Assembly (NCBI RefSeq): GCF_004016445.2
Contig: NZ_SADT02000001.1
Location: 229,630-293,629 of the forward strand
DNA length: 64,000 nt
Source: Mesorhizobium sp. M2E.F.Ca.ET.219.01.1.1
GTDB taxonomy: Bacteria > Pseudomonadota > Alphaproteobacteria > Rhizobiales > Rhizobiaceae
Direction: 5' to 3'
Positions 34,228 to 42,193 of this stretch are shown here, piece after piece. Positions within the stretch are counted from its first letter, which is position 1. Each line of letters begins with the position of its first letter. The translations under genes were made by a program, and so were the position numbers. Under the pieces are notes generated by a model. The model made no database searches, was not told where the DNA came from, and worked only from the letters and a program-made list of their open reading frames with translations.

Positions 34228-35891
34228 GGAAAAGCCTTGGCCCGTTCACGTAACTTGTACTTCTCGATCTTTCCCGTCGAAGTCTTGGGCAAAGTCTCAA
34301 AGATATAATGCTTTGGAACCTTGAAGCCGGGGAGATGTTGGCGGCAGAACTGGTTCAGTTCATCCGTGGTGGCGTTTGCACCAGGCTTGAGCTCCACGAA
34401 GGCGCAGGGTGTTTCGCCCCACTTGGCATCATGCTTGGCCACGACAGCGGCGGCGCTGACGGCCGGATGCCGGTATAGAACAGACTCCACCTCGATCGAG
34501 GAAATGTTCTCCCCGCCAGAGATGATGATGTCCTTGATGCGGTCCTTGATTTCGAGAAAACCGTCCGGATGCTGCACGGCGACATCGCCAGTGTGGAAGG
34601 CTCCGCCCGCAAAGGCAGCTTCCGTGGCCGCTTCATCCTTGTGATAGCCTTTCATGATAGTGTTGCCGCGCAGCACGATCTCGCCCATCGCGCTGCCGTC
34701 CTGGGGCAGGCGCGTTCCGGATTGGGCGTCCCAAATCTCGGCCGATTCCGTTGTGGGAAAGCGCACGCCCTGGCGCGCTTTGATCATCGCGCGGCTCGTG
34801 AAATCCACGCCGTCCCATGCCTGGTCCCAAATGGATTGGACGACATGGCCGTAGGTTTCGGTGAGGCCGTATACTTGCATCACATCGAAGCCCAAGGCTT
34901 CGACTTTCTCGAGAATGGCCGCAGGCGGCGGCGCTCCGGCCGTCATGACCCGAACGGCATGCGGGAGTGTAAAAGGTTCTGCTTCGGCGGCCTCTACCAG
35001 CATGCCGAGCACGACGGGCGCCCCGCCAAAATGGGTGACACCGAAAGTCTCGATGGCCCCGACGATTGCTTGCGCCGAGATCTGCCTGCAACAGACGATC
35101 GTCGCGGCAAGCGCGGTCATGGTCCACGCATGCCCCCAGCCGTTGCAGTGGAACATGGGCACTGTGTAAAGATAGGTCGGATGGCCCGAGAGGCCCCAGC
35201 CCGCGACGGTGCCCAACGCCATGAGATAGGCGCCGCGGTGATGGTAGAGCACGCCTTTGGGCCGCCCGCTGGTGCCGGATGTGTAGTTCAGGCACAGGGT
35301 CTGCCATTCGTCGGCCGGCAGCAGCGGCGCGAAGGCTGCGGCTTCGGAATGAAGCAAATCCGCGTGGCGGATGCATCCGGCCACGGCCTGTCCCGGCCCG
35401 CCAAGGTCGATGACCAGAGGTTTCAGCCGATTGAGGCGCGCCAGCGCCACTTCTGCCAACGGCGCGCTTTGCCTAAGCCGATCAAGGCGTGCCAGTGCCT
35501 CCTCCGCCAGGGGGGTCAATTGCCGATCCACCATCAGCACTCGGGTTTCGGCATGCTCAAGAATATAGGCCACGGTTTCGGCATCGAGGCGGATATTGAT
35601 GGTGTTGAGGACCGCGCCGGCCATCGCGACGGCGAAGTGTGCCTCGAACATTTCAGCCGTGTTGGGAGCAAGGACCGAAACGACGTCTCCTGGCTTAACA
35701 CCCAAGCGGATCAAGCCCGCCGCCAGAGCCTCGCAGCGCCGGCGCACTTCCAGCCAGGTGAAGCGACGCTCCTCATCGATGATTGCCACGCGATCAGGGT
35801 AAAGATCAGCCGTACGGTAGAGGAATGAGATCGGGGTCAACGGCACGTGGTTGGCGGCCCGAGGTTGGAGATAAGGCGCCTCGTCAATCAT
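34224..35891 (-). CDS. AMP-dependent acyl-CoA ligase (DmdB-like)
   Basis: Adenylating enzyme that couples a short-chain acid to CoA. ANL-superfamily motifs: YTSGTSGRPKGVLYHH (P-loop), QVYGLTETYGH, FHTGDVAVQHPDGFLEIKDR and the C-terminal catalytic Lys region KTSTGKIEKYKLR. The start at 35891 (MIDEAPYLQPRAAN) overlaps the DmdA-like stop by four bases; the longer open frame to 36026 runs into that gene. Length is 555 residues. A 17-residue tandem duplication is visible at about residues 127-156. In the proposed pathway it would activate 3-methylthiopropionate. Confidence 0.9.
   Translation of the reverse strand: MIDEAPYLQPRAANHVPLTPISFLYRTADLYPDRVAIIDEERRFTWLEVRRRCEALAAGLIRLGVKPGDVVSVLAPNTAEMFEAHFAVAMAGAVLNTINIRLDAETVAYILEHAETRVLMVDRQLTPLAEEALARLDRLRQSAPLAEVALARLNRLKPLVIDLGGPGQAVAGCIRHADLLHSEAAAFAPLLPADEWQTLCLNYTSGTSGRPKGVLYHHRGAYLMALGTVAGWGLSGHPTYLYTVPMFHCNGWGHAWTMTALAATIVCCRQISAQAIVGAIETFGVTHFGGAPVVLGMLVEAAEAEPFTLPHAVRVMTAGAPPPAAILEKVEALGFDVMQVYGLTETYGHVVQSIWDQAWDGVDFTSRAMIKARQGVRFPTTESAEIWDAQSGTRLPQDGSAMGEIVLRGNTIMKGYHKDEAATEAAFAGGAFHTGDVAVQHPDGFLEIKDRIKDIIISGGENISSIEVESVLYRHPAVSAAAVVAKHDAKWGETPCAFVELKPGANATTDELNQFCRQHLPGFKVPKHYIFETLPKTSTGKIEKYKLRERAKAFP
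35425..35513. repeat. In-frame tandem duplication inside acyl-CoA ligase gene
   Basis: A 51-base (17-codon) unit is duplicated: 35425-35462 and 35476-35513 match at 29 of 38 positions. In the protein this gives PLAEEALARLDRL followed by PLAEVALARLNRL. It looks like an old in-frame duplication in a surface helix of the N-terminal domain. Confidence 0.8.
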
Positions 35892-36991
35892 AGGAAAGGA
35901 AGCTCCACCAGCCGCGCGGCCATCGAACCGTTCGCGCGATTGACGCTGACCGTCGCTCCGGCCTTCACGTCGGTCGATATCAAGGCATACCCGATGTTGG
36001 CCTTCATTCGGGGCGACCATGTGCAATGCGTCATCACGCCGACCTTGGCGCCGTCGAAGGTGATGTCCTCACGCTTGGCGCCAAACGGCACCGGCATCGA
36101 GGCATCGAAAATGAGACCCAGTTGATGCCGCTTCGGTCCCTCGGCTTCAATCTTTCGGAGTGCTCCGATCCCAACAACATCGTCGGGAACGTCGAGATCG
36201 ACATACTTGCCGAGCCGAACTTCGAAGGGATTGGTTTCGTCGTCGGTGTCGCCTCCCACCGACACAAGTCCGCTCTCGGTGCGTTCCGCAGTTGCCGGTG
36301 CGCCAGGGCCGATACCCCAGGGCTTGCCTGCTTCCTTGAAGATGTTCCAGAGCTTCGTGCCCTGCGTCCCATCCCTCAGATAGATCTCAAATCCGCCTTG
36401 TTTGGACCACCCAGATCGCTGCACCGCTATCGGAATGCCGTCGATCTCGGTTTCCTTGAACCAGAAGTACTTCAGCGCGCGCACCCAATCGCCCAGAACA
36501 TGGGCCACAACATCCTCGGCCTTGGGTCCCTGCAGGGCCATGGGCGAGACGTCGGGTTCGGTAATCTCGACATTCAGCCCGCGTTCCGCCGCAATGGCAC
36601 TGGCCCAAAGCCAGATGTCGCTGTCCGCAATCGAGAGCCAATAGAGGTCGTCGGAGAGCTTCAACAAGATCGGGTCATTGATGATCGTGCCGCGATGGTT
36701 GCAAAGCGGCACATATTTTCCTTGGCCAATCTTGCAGGTCGAGAGATCGCGCGGTGACAGGATTTGTGCCAGCCGGCCTGCGTCCGGTCCCTTAAGCTGC
36801 ACCTGGCGTTCCACACCGACATCCCATTGCGAGACGCCGTTGATCAGCCGCCAGTATTCTCCCTCCGGGTCGCCGAACGATGTCGGCATGATCATGCGGT
36901 TGTAGACATTCGCAGCCACCATGCCTTCCGCGACGGCGGCTTCAAAGAAGGGCGATGGACGAACGCGGGCAGTTGGGAAGAACGAGAACAT
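35888..36991 (-). CDS. dmdA: DmdA-like demethylase, GcvT/aminomethyltransferase family
   Basis: Tetrahydrofolate-dependent methyltransferase of 367 residues, the length of DmdA. It carries the strongly DmdA-like stretch QWDVGVERQVQLKGPDA, then DVSPMALQGPKAEDV and SGWSKQGGFEIYL. DmdA demethylates dimethylsulfoniopropionate (DMSP) to 3-methylthiopropionate, passing the methyl group to tetrahydrofolate. Its neighbours supply exactly the next three steps (CoA ligase, dehydrogenase, hydratase), which is the main support for the call. Alternatives are related GcvT-type demethylases of glycine betaine-like or methoxylated compounds. First gene of the operon, divergent from a LysR regulator. Confidence 0.72.
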   Translation of the reverse strand: MFSFFPTARVRPSPFFEAAVAEGMVAANVYNRMIMPTSFGDPEGEYWRLINGVSQWDVGVERQVQLKGPDAGRLAQILSPRDLSTCKIGQGKYVPLCNHRGTIINDPILLKLSDDLYWLSIADSDIWLWASAIAAERGLNVEITEPDVSPMALQGPKAEDVVAHVLGDWVRALKYFWFKETEIDGIPIAVQRSGWSKQGGFEIYLRDGTQGTKLWNIFKEAGKPWGIGPGAPATAERTESGLVSVGGDTDDETNPFEVRLGKYVDLDVPDDVVGIGALRKIEAEGPKRHQLGLIFDASMPVPFGAKREDITFDGAKVGVMTHCTWSPRMKANIGYALISTDVKAGATVSVNRANGSMAARLVELPFL

Positions 36992-37066
36992 TGGATCCCT
37001 CGGGCTGCATTATCGGCGGTACCTGCCGCCTTCCTCATCAGGGACGGCTCTGAGCTTCGGAAGTGG

Positions 37067-37100
37067 AGGCTCACTTGGTCCCGCCGGCGCAGGTGAGCCT
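37067..37100. promoter_or_regulatory. Inverted repeat in divergent dmd/LysR promoter region
   Basis: AGGCTCAC (37067-37074) and its exact complement GTGAGCCT (37093-37100) flank an 18-base spacer between the divergent DmdA-like and LysR genes. Both arms are on one helical face spacing compatible with a LysR-type tetramer, but a simple RNA hairpin is also possible. Confidence 0.45.
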
Positions 37101-37188
37101 TGAATGTCTCGGCAACGCGTATTGCGTCAAACAACCGTTTCGCAGACAATGACCCTGTTTCTGTTATACATAGGTTGGAGATGACTAG

Positions 37189-38076
37189 ATGCAGCTCGAT
37201 CTGCCGCCTCTCATTTGGCTGCGAGCCTTCGAAGCCGCAGCGCGCCACCTCAGCTTCACCGATGCTGCCAAGGAGCTAAATCTCACTCAGGCTGCCATCT
37301 CCAAGCACGTCAAATCGCTCGAGTTCAGCCTGCGGCATCAGCTCTTCATCCGCCACCCCCGCAGCCTGCAACTGACCAAGACCGGGGAGGCCTACCTACC
37401 GAAGGTGCGCGACGCATTCGAGCGTCTGGCTGTCGGTACCCGTGAGGTGTTCGGTGGGCGCCGAGCGAAGGAGCTGACAGTGCGATGCGCGGTGTCGTTC
37501 GCGGTCAATTGGCTGGCGCCCCGTCTCCCGGAATTTCTGGACTGCAATCCCGACAAGAATATCCGGATTATCTCGAGTGTCTGGAACGATGCCTTCGATA
37601 CTGACGTCTTTGATCTTGACATTCAGTACGGCACTGGCGGTTGGAGCAACGTGCGGAGTCACCGTTTGACATGGGAGACCATTACGCCCCTCTGCGCCCC
37701 TGGCCTCATCGCGAAACGACCACTGAACCGGCCCGACGATCTGGGGGAACACCGGTTACTGCATGTGCTCGGATACCAGGAAGGCTGGGGGATCTGGCTG
37801 AATGCCGCCAAGGCAAAAATGGTCGACCCGGGACAAGGCTTGCAACTCGACACCTCCTTGACGGCCTTCGAGATCGCGGCAGAAGGTGGCGGCGTGGCAC
37901 TCGGGCGGTTGTCTGTTGCCAACCGAGAACGGACGTCTGGCAGGCTGTTCGCACCATTCGATCTCGAAGTTCCGATTGACGAGGCCTTTCACCTGTTGGA
38001 GCCCCTCGGAAGGGATCCGCATCCCGACGCCGCGCTTTTCGTCGACTGGCTGCTGGAAGCCGCGGCTCGGAGTTAG
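37189..38076 (+). CDS. LysR-family regulator (GcvA-like), divergent to dmd-like operon
   Basis: Transcription activator or repressor of 295 residues. N-terminal winged helix-turn-helix: AFEAAARHLSFTDAAKELNL and TQAAISKHVKSLEFSL; effector-binding domain from about residue 92. GcvA-type LysR proteins commonly control adjacent catabolic genes. Because it is transcribed away from the DmdA-like gene across a 197-base shared region, it is likely its regulator, perhaps with DMSP or an acyl-CoA intermediate as effector. The start at 37189 follows GGAG. Confidence 0.92.
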   Translation: MQLDLPPLIWLRAFEAAARHLSFTDAAKELNLTQAAISKHVKSLEFSLRHQLFIRHPRSLQLTKTGEAYLPKVRDAFERLAVGTREVFGGRRAKELTVRCAVSFAVNWLAPRLPEFLDCNPDKNIRIISSVWNDAFDTDVFDLDIQYGTGGWSNVRSHRLTWETITPLCAPGLIAKRPLNRPDDLGEHRLLHVLGYQEGWGIWLNAAKAKMVDPGQGLQLDTSLTAFEIAAEGGGVALGRLSVANRERTSGRLFAPFDLEVPIDEAFHLLEPLGRDPHPDAALFVDWLLEAAARS

Positions 38077-38611
38077 CTAACTATTTGAAGCAATTGATTT
38101 ATTAAAAAGTTATGGCGGAGAGAGCGTCTTTCGATTTTATGCCTATAACATTGAAATTGTTGATTTTTTCTGCTCATTGTTACGCAGTTTGTTACACAGA
38201 AACGTTCAGTGTGGATATGTTACAAATAGAATCCCACCCTCACGACCCGATTGATGGGCGATAAACTCTCCTGCGCAACCTCGATCACGTCTGGTGAACA
38301 GAGGTGATTGTGCCCCGGAGGCGGAATCCAAGCGCAAGAAATTCCGCTTTGTTTCCAGGCTGTTGACTGGCAATCCCAGGCAACAAAGCCAACAAAGATG
38401 CCCCGAAATATTTCTGTGGATCGCTTCGGTTCACGAATCGTTTTGCGCGTGAAGGCGACTTGCAGTGTTTCGGTCGCGAGGGGAGTCGTTGGGGCGAACC
38501 GATACCGGGTTTCTCCGCTGAAGCGCCAAACGCCTCCAGCCGCGCGCTCGAACCGTCGAGGAACATTCTTCTCTCCGCGCTCTTCGGTGGACGTTTTCTC
38601 GGGATCGCGAC
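38077..38611. other. 535-base intergenic region, A/T-rich, no convincing gene
   Basis: The first 150 bases are A/T rich. They contain a near-exact direct repeat TTGTTACGCAG (38177-38187) and TTGTTACACAG (38189-38199), 12 bases apart, and a third TGTTAC near 38218. The rest is GC-rich and lacks a recognisable gene; several overlapping open frames here are of unlikely composition. It may carry the permease promoter. I see no RNA gene. Confidence 0.6.
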
Positions 38612-40537
38612 ATGTCGATACTTGGATGGATTCTCGGCCGCCGGCTGGCCAATCAGGAACAGTCGCAGCGCAAGATCGGCGTCTTCGAAGGCGTGCCGGC
38701 CATGGGCCTCGATGGGCTGGGTTCCTCGGCCTACGGCCCGGAAGCGGCACTCACCGTCCTGATCCCGCTCGGCGCGGCGGGCCTCGGCTATATCGGCCCG
38801 ATCATGGGCGCTATCGTCGGCCTGCTCGCGGTCCTCTATCTTTCCTGCCGCCAGACCATCGCGGCCTATCCCAGCAATGGCGGTGCCTACATCGTTTCGC
38901 GCGAGAACCTTGGCCGCAATGCCAGCCTGCTCGCCGCCTCCGCGCTGATGGTCGACTACGTGCTCAATGTCGCCGTCGGCATCTCCGCAGGCGTCGGCGC
39001 GCTGGTTTCGGCGCTGCCCTCGCTGCACCCCTACACGCTGTGGCTTTGCCTTGGCATCCTTCTTCTGGTGACCGTCGTCAACCTGCGCGGCACGCTCGAT
39101 GCCGGCCGGCTGTTCGCCTTGCCCACCTACCTCTTCGTGGCGAGCTTTCTGGCGATCCTTGCGATCGGCGTCTGGAAGGCGAGCCTATCGGGCGGGCAGC
39201 CGTCGCCGGCAATTCCGCCGCCGCCGCTGCCGCAGCCGACCGCGAGTGTGAGCCTGCTGCTTTTGATGCACGCCTTCGCCAGCGGCTGCACTGCGATGAC
39301 CGGCATCGAGGCGGTCAGCAACGGCATGACCGCCTTCAAGGATCCGGCGGTGAAGCACGGCCGCCGCACATTGGCGGCGATTTGCCTGGTCCTGGGGCTT
39401 CTGCTCGGCGGTATCGCCTTCCTTTCGGCACGCTATCGCATTGGCGCGATGGACCAGGAGAAGGACGGCTATCAGAGCGTGCTTTCGCAGCTTGCGCATG
39501 CCGTGGTGGGCGACGGTATTTTCTATTACGTCGCCATCGGCAGCCTGCTCTGCGTGCTCGCGCTTTCAGCCAACACCAGCTTCGTCGATTTTCCCCGCCT
39601 TTGCCGCATGGTGGCTGAAGACGGGTATCTTCCCAGGCCCTTTGCAATGGTCGGCCGCCGGCTGGTTTTCTCTGTCGGCATACTCTACCTCGGTTTTGCC
39701 ACGGGGCTGCTGCTGGTGGTGTTTGGCGGCATCACCGACCATTTGATCCCGCTCTTCGCCATCGGCGCCTTTCTGACCTTCACGCTGTCGCAGACCGGCA
39801 TGGTGCTGCATTGGGTGAGAGCGCGGCGCACGGAGAAGGGTCCGGAGCACGCAGGTCATCGTATGCATCTGGCGGTCAATGCGCTCGGCGGCGCCATCAC
39901 CGCCCTGGCGCTCGTCGTGATCGTCATCGCCAAATTCAGGGAAGGGGCCTGGATAACGGTGATCGTCATTCCTCTGGTGATCGTCCTCCTGCGGCTGGTG
40001 CGGCGCTATTACGACCACCTCGAGGCCGGTTTGCGCGAGCCCGGAGAGCTCAGTCTCAGCAACACGCAACCGCCTGTGGTTCTCGTCGTGACCCAGCAGT
40101 GGAACAGGATGGCCGACAAGGCGCTCAGCTTTGCCTATCAGTTGTCGAAAGATGTCATTGCCGTCCATGTCGCGCGCCTGTCGGGCGAAGAGAGCGATGA
40201 AGAGCGAGCAATTCGCGGGAGGTGGTCGAAGGATGTGGAGGCGCCGGTGAAGGCCGCTGGCCTGCGCCCACCCCGCCTGGTTCTCCTCAATGCCGACTAC
40301 CGGCTGATGTCCGAGCCGTTGCTGAAGGAGATCAGGGTGTTGCGAGTCGAGTTCGGTGGCCGCACCATTGCGGTGCTGCTCCCGGAGGTCGTGCCGCCCA
40401 ATTGGTGGCAGTACATCCTGCACACCCATCGCGCTCGCCGACTGCACGCCAAACTGCTCGAGTTTGGCGGATCGGACATCGTGATCATTTCCATGCCTTG
40501 GTATATCGAGGAGCCGAGGATCGAAGCGACCCACTGA
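38612..40537 (+). CDS. APC family amino acid permease with C-terminal soluble domain
   Basis: Inner-membrane transporter of 641 residues. About twelve hydrophobic segments begin after residue 45 (LDGLGSSAYGPEAALTVL is the first conserved region; SNGGAYIVSRENLG follows). From about residue 485 there is a cytoplasmic domain (PPVVLVVTQQWNRMADKAL, then DVIAVHVARLSGEESDEE), resembling the universal-stress-type domains appended to some APC and KUP-like permeases. The substrate (amino acid or potassium-like cation) cannot be read from the sequence. The ATG at 38612 is the first in a convincing frame. Confidence 0.85.
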   Translation: MSILGWILGRRLANQEQSQRKIGVFEGVPAMGLDGLGSSAYGPEAALTVLIPLGAAGLGYIGPIMGAIVGLLAVLYLSCRQTIAAYPSNGGAYIVSRENLGRNASLLAASALMVDYVLNVAVGISAGVGALVSALPSLHPYTLWLCLGILLLVTVVNLRGTLDAGRLFALPTYLFVASFLAILAIGVWKASLSGGQPSPAIPPPPLPQPTASVSLLLLMHAFASGCTAMTGIEAVSNGMTAFKDPAVKHGRRTLAAICLVLGLLLGGIAFLSARYRIGAMDQEKDGYQSVLSQLAHAVVGDGIFYYVAIGSLLCVLALSANTSFVDFPRLCRMVAEDGYLPRPFAMVGRRLVFSVGILYLGFATGLLLVVFGGITDHLIPLFAIGAFLTFTLSQTGMVLHWVRARRTEKGPEHAGHRMHLAVNALGGAITALALVVIVIAKFREGAWITVIVIPLVIVLLRLVRRYYDHLEAGLREPGELSLSNTQPPVVLVVTQQWNRMADKALSFAYQLSKDVIAVHVARLSGEESDEERAIRGRWSKDVEAPVKAAGLRPPRLVLLNADYRLMSEPLLKEIRVLRVEFGGRTIAVLLPEVVPPNWWQYILHTHRARRLHAKLLEFGGSDIVIISMPWYIEEPRIEATH

Positions 40538-40599
40538 ATGTTGCCGCTTCCTCCGATCGAGCCGCTTAGCCAAAAGTTTCGGCCGAGCGATGGAAAACA

Positions 40600-40624
40600 G
40601 GAACGTTCCTTTTTCTCAGGCATT
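40600..40624 (+). promoter_or_regulatory. Near-match to EcfG promoter upstream of sigma gene
   Basis: GGAAC (40600-40604) is followed after 17 bases by ATT instead of GTT. It lies about 70-90 bases before the sigma gene and is also part of a palindrome GGAACGTTCC. One mismatch in three -10 positions makes this a weak site, but autoregulation is common for EcfG sigma factors. Confidence 0.35.
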
Positions 40625-40692
40625 CTCCCTAGTCTGCATCTCATCCACTCCTGCTTGCTAGGCCCGCAAAATTGTCACCCAGAGAGCCTAAT

Positions 40693-41253
40693 TTGTCGAA
40701 CCCTGACGCCGGTGAGATCTCCATCGTCGATCTCATTCCTGCCTTGCGGGCTTTTGCCCGAACGTTCTGCCGGGTGCCCGACGACGCCGACGATCTCGTG
40801 CAGGAGACATTGACCAAGGGGCTTGCCAACCTGGACAAGTTCGAGCCGGGCACGCGGCTGAAGTCCTGGCTCTTCACGATCATGCGCAACACGCACTACA
40901 CGCGTGTCAAGGCAGCCGCCAGGGAGGCGCCCGGGCTGCTTGACTGCGCCTCCAGCCGACCGATCTCGGAGCCATCCCAGGATTGGTCCGTGCAGAGCAG
41001 GGAAGTGCATCAAGCCATCCAGAAGCTCCCGTCCCATCAGCGTGAGGTTTTGATGCTGATCGGCGTGCTGGGCGTAAGCTACGAAGAAACCGCTGAGATA
41101 TGCGGTTGCGCTGTCGGCACTGTCAAAAGCCGTCTCAATCGTGCCCGTGCCGGTGTGTTGGAGTTTCTCGGGGAAAGCTCGCCGCAGGCACTGATCGAGC
41201 GACGACGTCAATTTTCGGACGACCATTGGGATACCGAAGGCGCAAGGCGCTAA
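40693..41253 (+). CDS. EcfG-type extracytoplasmic-function sigma factor
   Basis: RNA polymerase sigma factor of 186 residues. Region 2: IPALRAFARTF, DADDLVQETL and SWLFTIMRN. Region 4: LPSHQREVLMLIGVLGVSYEETAEICGCAVGTVKSRLNRAR, which is the hallmark of EcfG/RpoE2-type sigma factors of the alphaproteobacterial general stress response. The TTG at 40693 with an AGAGAG box is preferred to the TTG at 40672. Many Rhizobiales carry several EcfG paralogues; this may be the main one or a secondary copy. No phyR homologue is in the window. Confidence 0.9.
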   Translation: MSNPDAGEISIVDLIPALRAFARTFCRVPDDADDLVQETLTKGLANLDKFEPGTRLKSWLFTIMRNTHYTRVKAAAREAPGLLDCASSRPISEPSQDWSVQSREVHQAIQKLPSHQREVLMLIGVLGVSYEETAEICGCAVGTVKSRLNRARAGVLEFLGESSPQALIERRRQFSDDHWDTEGARR

Positions 41254-41260
41254 AGCCAGC

Positions 41261-41428
41261 CTACCGGCGCTGAGTTGCTTGCAGGACTTTCGCCTCTCTC
41301 ATCAACGAAGCCCAATTCAAGCCGAGCAAGGCAACAAGTTCAAGCGCCTGCGTTTCGGTGATGCCCGTCGTTGCGACAAGCCGCCGAACGAGTTCGTCCA
41401 CTTCCGGAGTTCTGCCATCCTGCGCCAT
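41261..41428 (-). CDS. Small conserved protein, 55 residues
   Basis: Short helical protein: TPEVDELVRRLVATTGITETQALELVALLGLNWASLMREA. The UBA-like TGITETQALELV helix pattern recurs in small rhizobial hypothetical proteins I know. The ATG at 41428 has an AGGAG box with eight bases spacing. An exact EcfG-type promoter lies 24-48 bases upstream. It ends eight bases from the convergent sigma gene. Function unknown; general-stress expression is predicted. Confidence 0.8.
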   Translation of the reverse strand: MAQDGRTPEVDELVRRLVATTGITETQALELVALLGLNWASLMREAKVLQATQRR

Positions 41429-41451
41429 CGGGATGACTCCTAACCGGCTAC

Positions 41452-41476
41452 AACGATTCACATATGTTAAGGTTCC
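41452..41476 (-). promoter_or_regulatory. EcfG-type promoter, GGAAC-N16-CGTT
   Basis: On the minus strand GGAAC (41476-41472) is followed after 17 bases by GTT (41454-41452), and the preceding base makes the full CGTT. It is 24 bases from the small gene start at 41428. This is one of the best matches in the window. Confidence 0.7.
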
Positions 41477-41562
41477 ATCGATCAAGTTGGCCAGCGACAG
41501 CAGGCCCTGCCAATGCCCTTCGGCCGGTCTCGGAGGAATGCCGCATCCTTGCCGCGACACCT

Positions 41563-41748
41563 TCAACCGCGCTCAGTCGTCATATCGCCTTTGCGCTTTT
41601 CGATCAGTGCGTTCTGCAGTTCGAGTGCAAGCCTAGTCAGCCGGTCAGGGACCTTCTCCCGCTCGATGGCGGTCAACAGGGACGCGATCTCCTGATCCAG
41701 GCTCTGGATTGCCTGGGCGCATAGATCGCGCTGGCTCCGGCGAGACAT
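41563..41748 (-). CDS. Small protein, possible NepR-like anti-sigma factor
   Basis: A 61-residue, mostly helical protein: SLDQEIASLLTAIEREKVPDR, then LTRLALELQNALIEKRKG. The VPDRLxxLxxxL segment resembles the conserved part of NepR anti-sigma factors (VPDRFxxLLxxL), and the gene lies near an EcfG-type sigma gene, where NepR genes are usually found. The N-terminal part of the NepR consensus is not clear, so the call is tentative. No EcfG promoter is visible upstream. A weak AGAG box precedes the ATG at 41748. Confidence 0.4.
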   Translation of the reverse strand: MSRRSQRDLCAQAIQSLDQEIASLLTAIEREKVPDRLTRLALELQNALIEKRKGDMTTERG

Positions 41749-41890
41749 CGCATTCTCTTAACAATAGAGGCCCCTTCAGATCTCACTGAGGCATACCCGA
41801 CCGGCCTTTGCAAGGCGCCCGCCGCAAGCTGTGGGATTTCCGGATCGCAGTCTTCGGACTCGGGGCAAAAGGCGATCCACGAGCATGCAC

Positions 41891-42109
41891 TCATTCCTTA
41901 GGCAGACGGTTCGCCGCGTGGTCCTGGTACTGATCGGATTTGATTCGGTTGCCGTCGAGGCCGCGTTCCTCCGTATGCTGCTTCTTGTCCCGGTTGGACA
42001 GGACCTCGTTCTCGCCGACCATGTTCTTTGCGAGCGTCGTCTTCGCTCCGGTGCCGGAACCCTTGCCCTGACTGCCGCGGCCCATATGCTTCTTGCCGCC
42101 AGTCGCCAT
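41891..42109 (-). CDS. Small Gly/Lys-rich stress-type protein
   Basis: A 72-residue, highly hydrophilic protein: MATGGKKHMGRGSQGKGSG at the start and a C-terminal EERGLDGNRIKSDQYQD. Composition resembles small desiccation- or stress-induced proteins. The ATG at 42109 has a strong GGGAGAAG box. An exact EcfG-type promoter lies 60-84 bases upstream (42169-42193). Function unknown. Confidence 0.8.
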   Translation of the reverse strand: MATGGKKHMGRGSQGKGSGTGAKTTLAKNMVGENEVLSNRDKKQHTEERGLDGNRIKSDQYQDHAANRLPKE

Positions 42110-42168
42110 TGTTCTTCTCCCTGGTCTGCTTGCGTGAAAGCTGCCTGCGTGAAACTGCTCGGCGACCG

Positions 42169-42193
42169 AACTGCCGCCCGCCCGTTATGTTCC
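42169..42193 (-). promoter_or_regulatory. EcfG-type promoter, GGAAC-N17-GTT
   Basis: On the minus strand GGAAC (42193-42189), 17 bases, then GTT (42171-42169). It points at the small stress-type gene starting at 42109. It overlaps the end of the methyltransferase gene at 42185, so it is also inside the last codons of the glycan operon. Confidence 0.65.

Noticed and set aside
34569..35828. Plus-strand open frame opposite the acyl-CoA ligase
   Set aside because: No motifs; the minus-strand ligase has complete ANL motifs and four-base overlaps with its neighbours.
38560..38584. GGAAC upstream of the APC permease as an EcfG promoter
   Set aside because: No GTT at a spacing of 16-18 bases; the -10 position reads CTT or TTC.
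38308..39618. Plus-strand 436-codon open frame overlapping the APC permease
   Set aside because: Arg/Pro/His-rich with no domain; the permease frame starting at 38612 has clear transmembrane segments.
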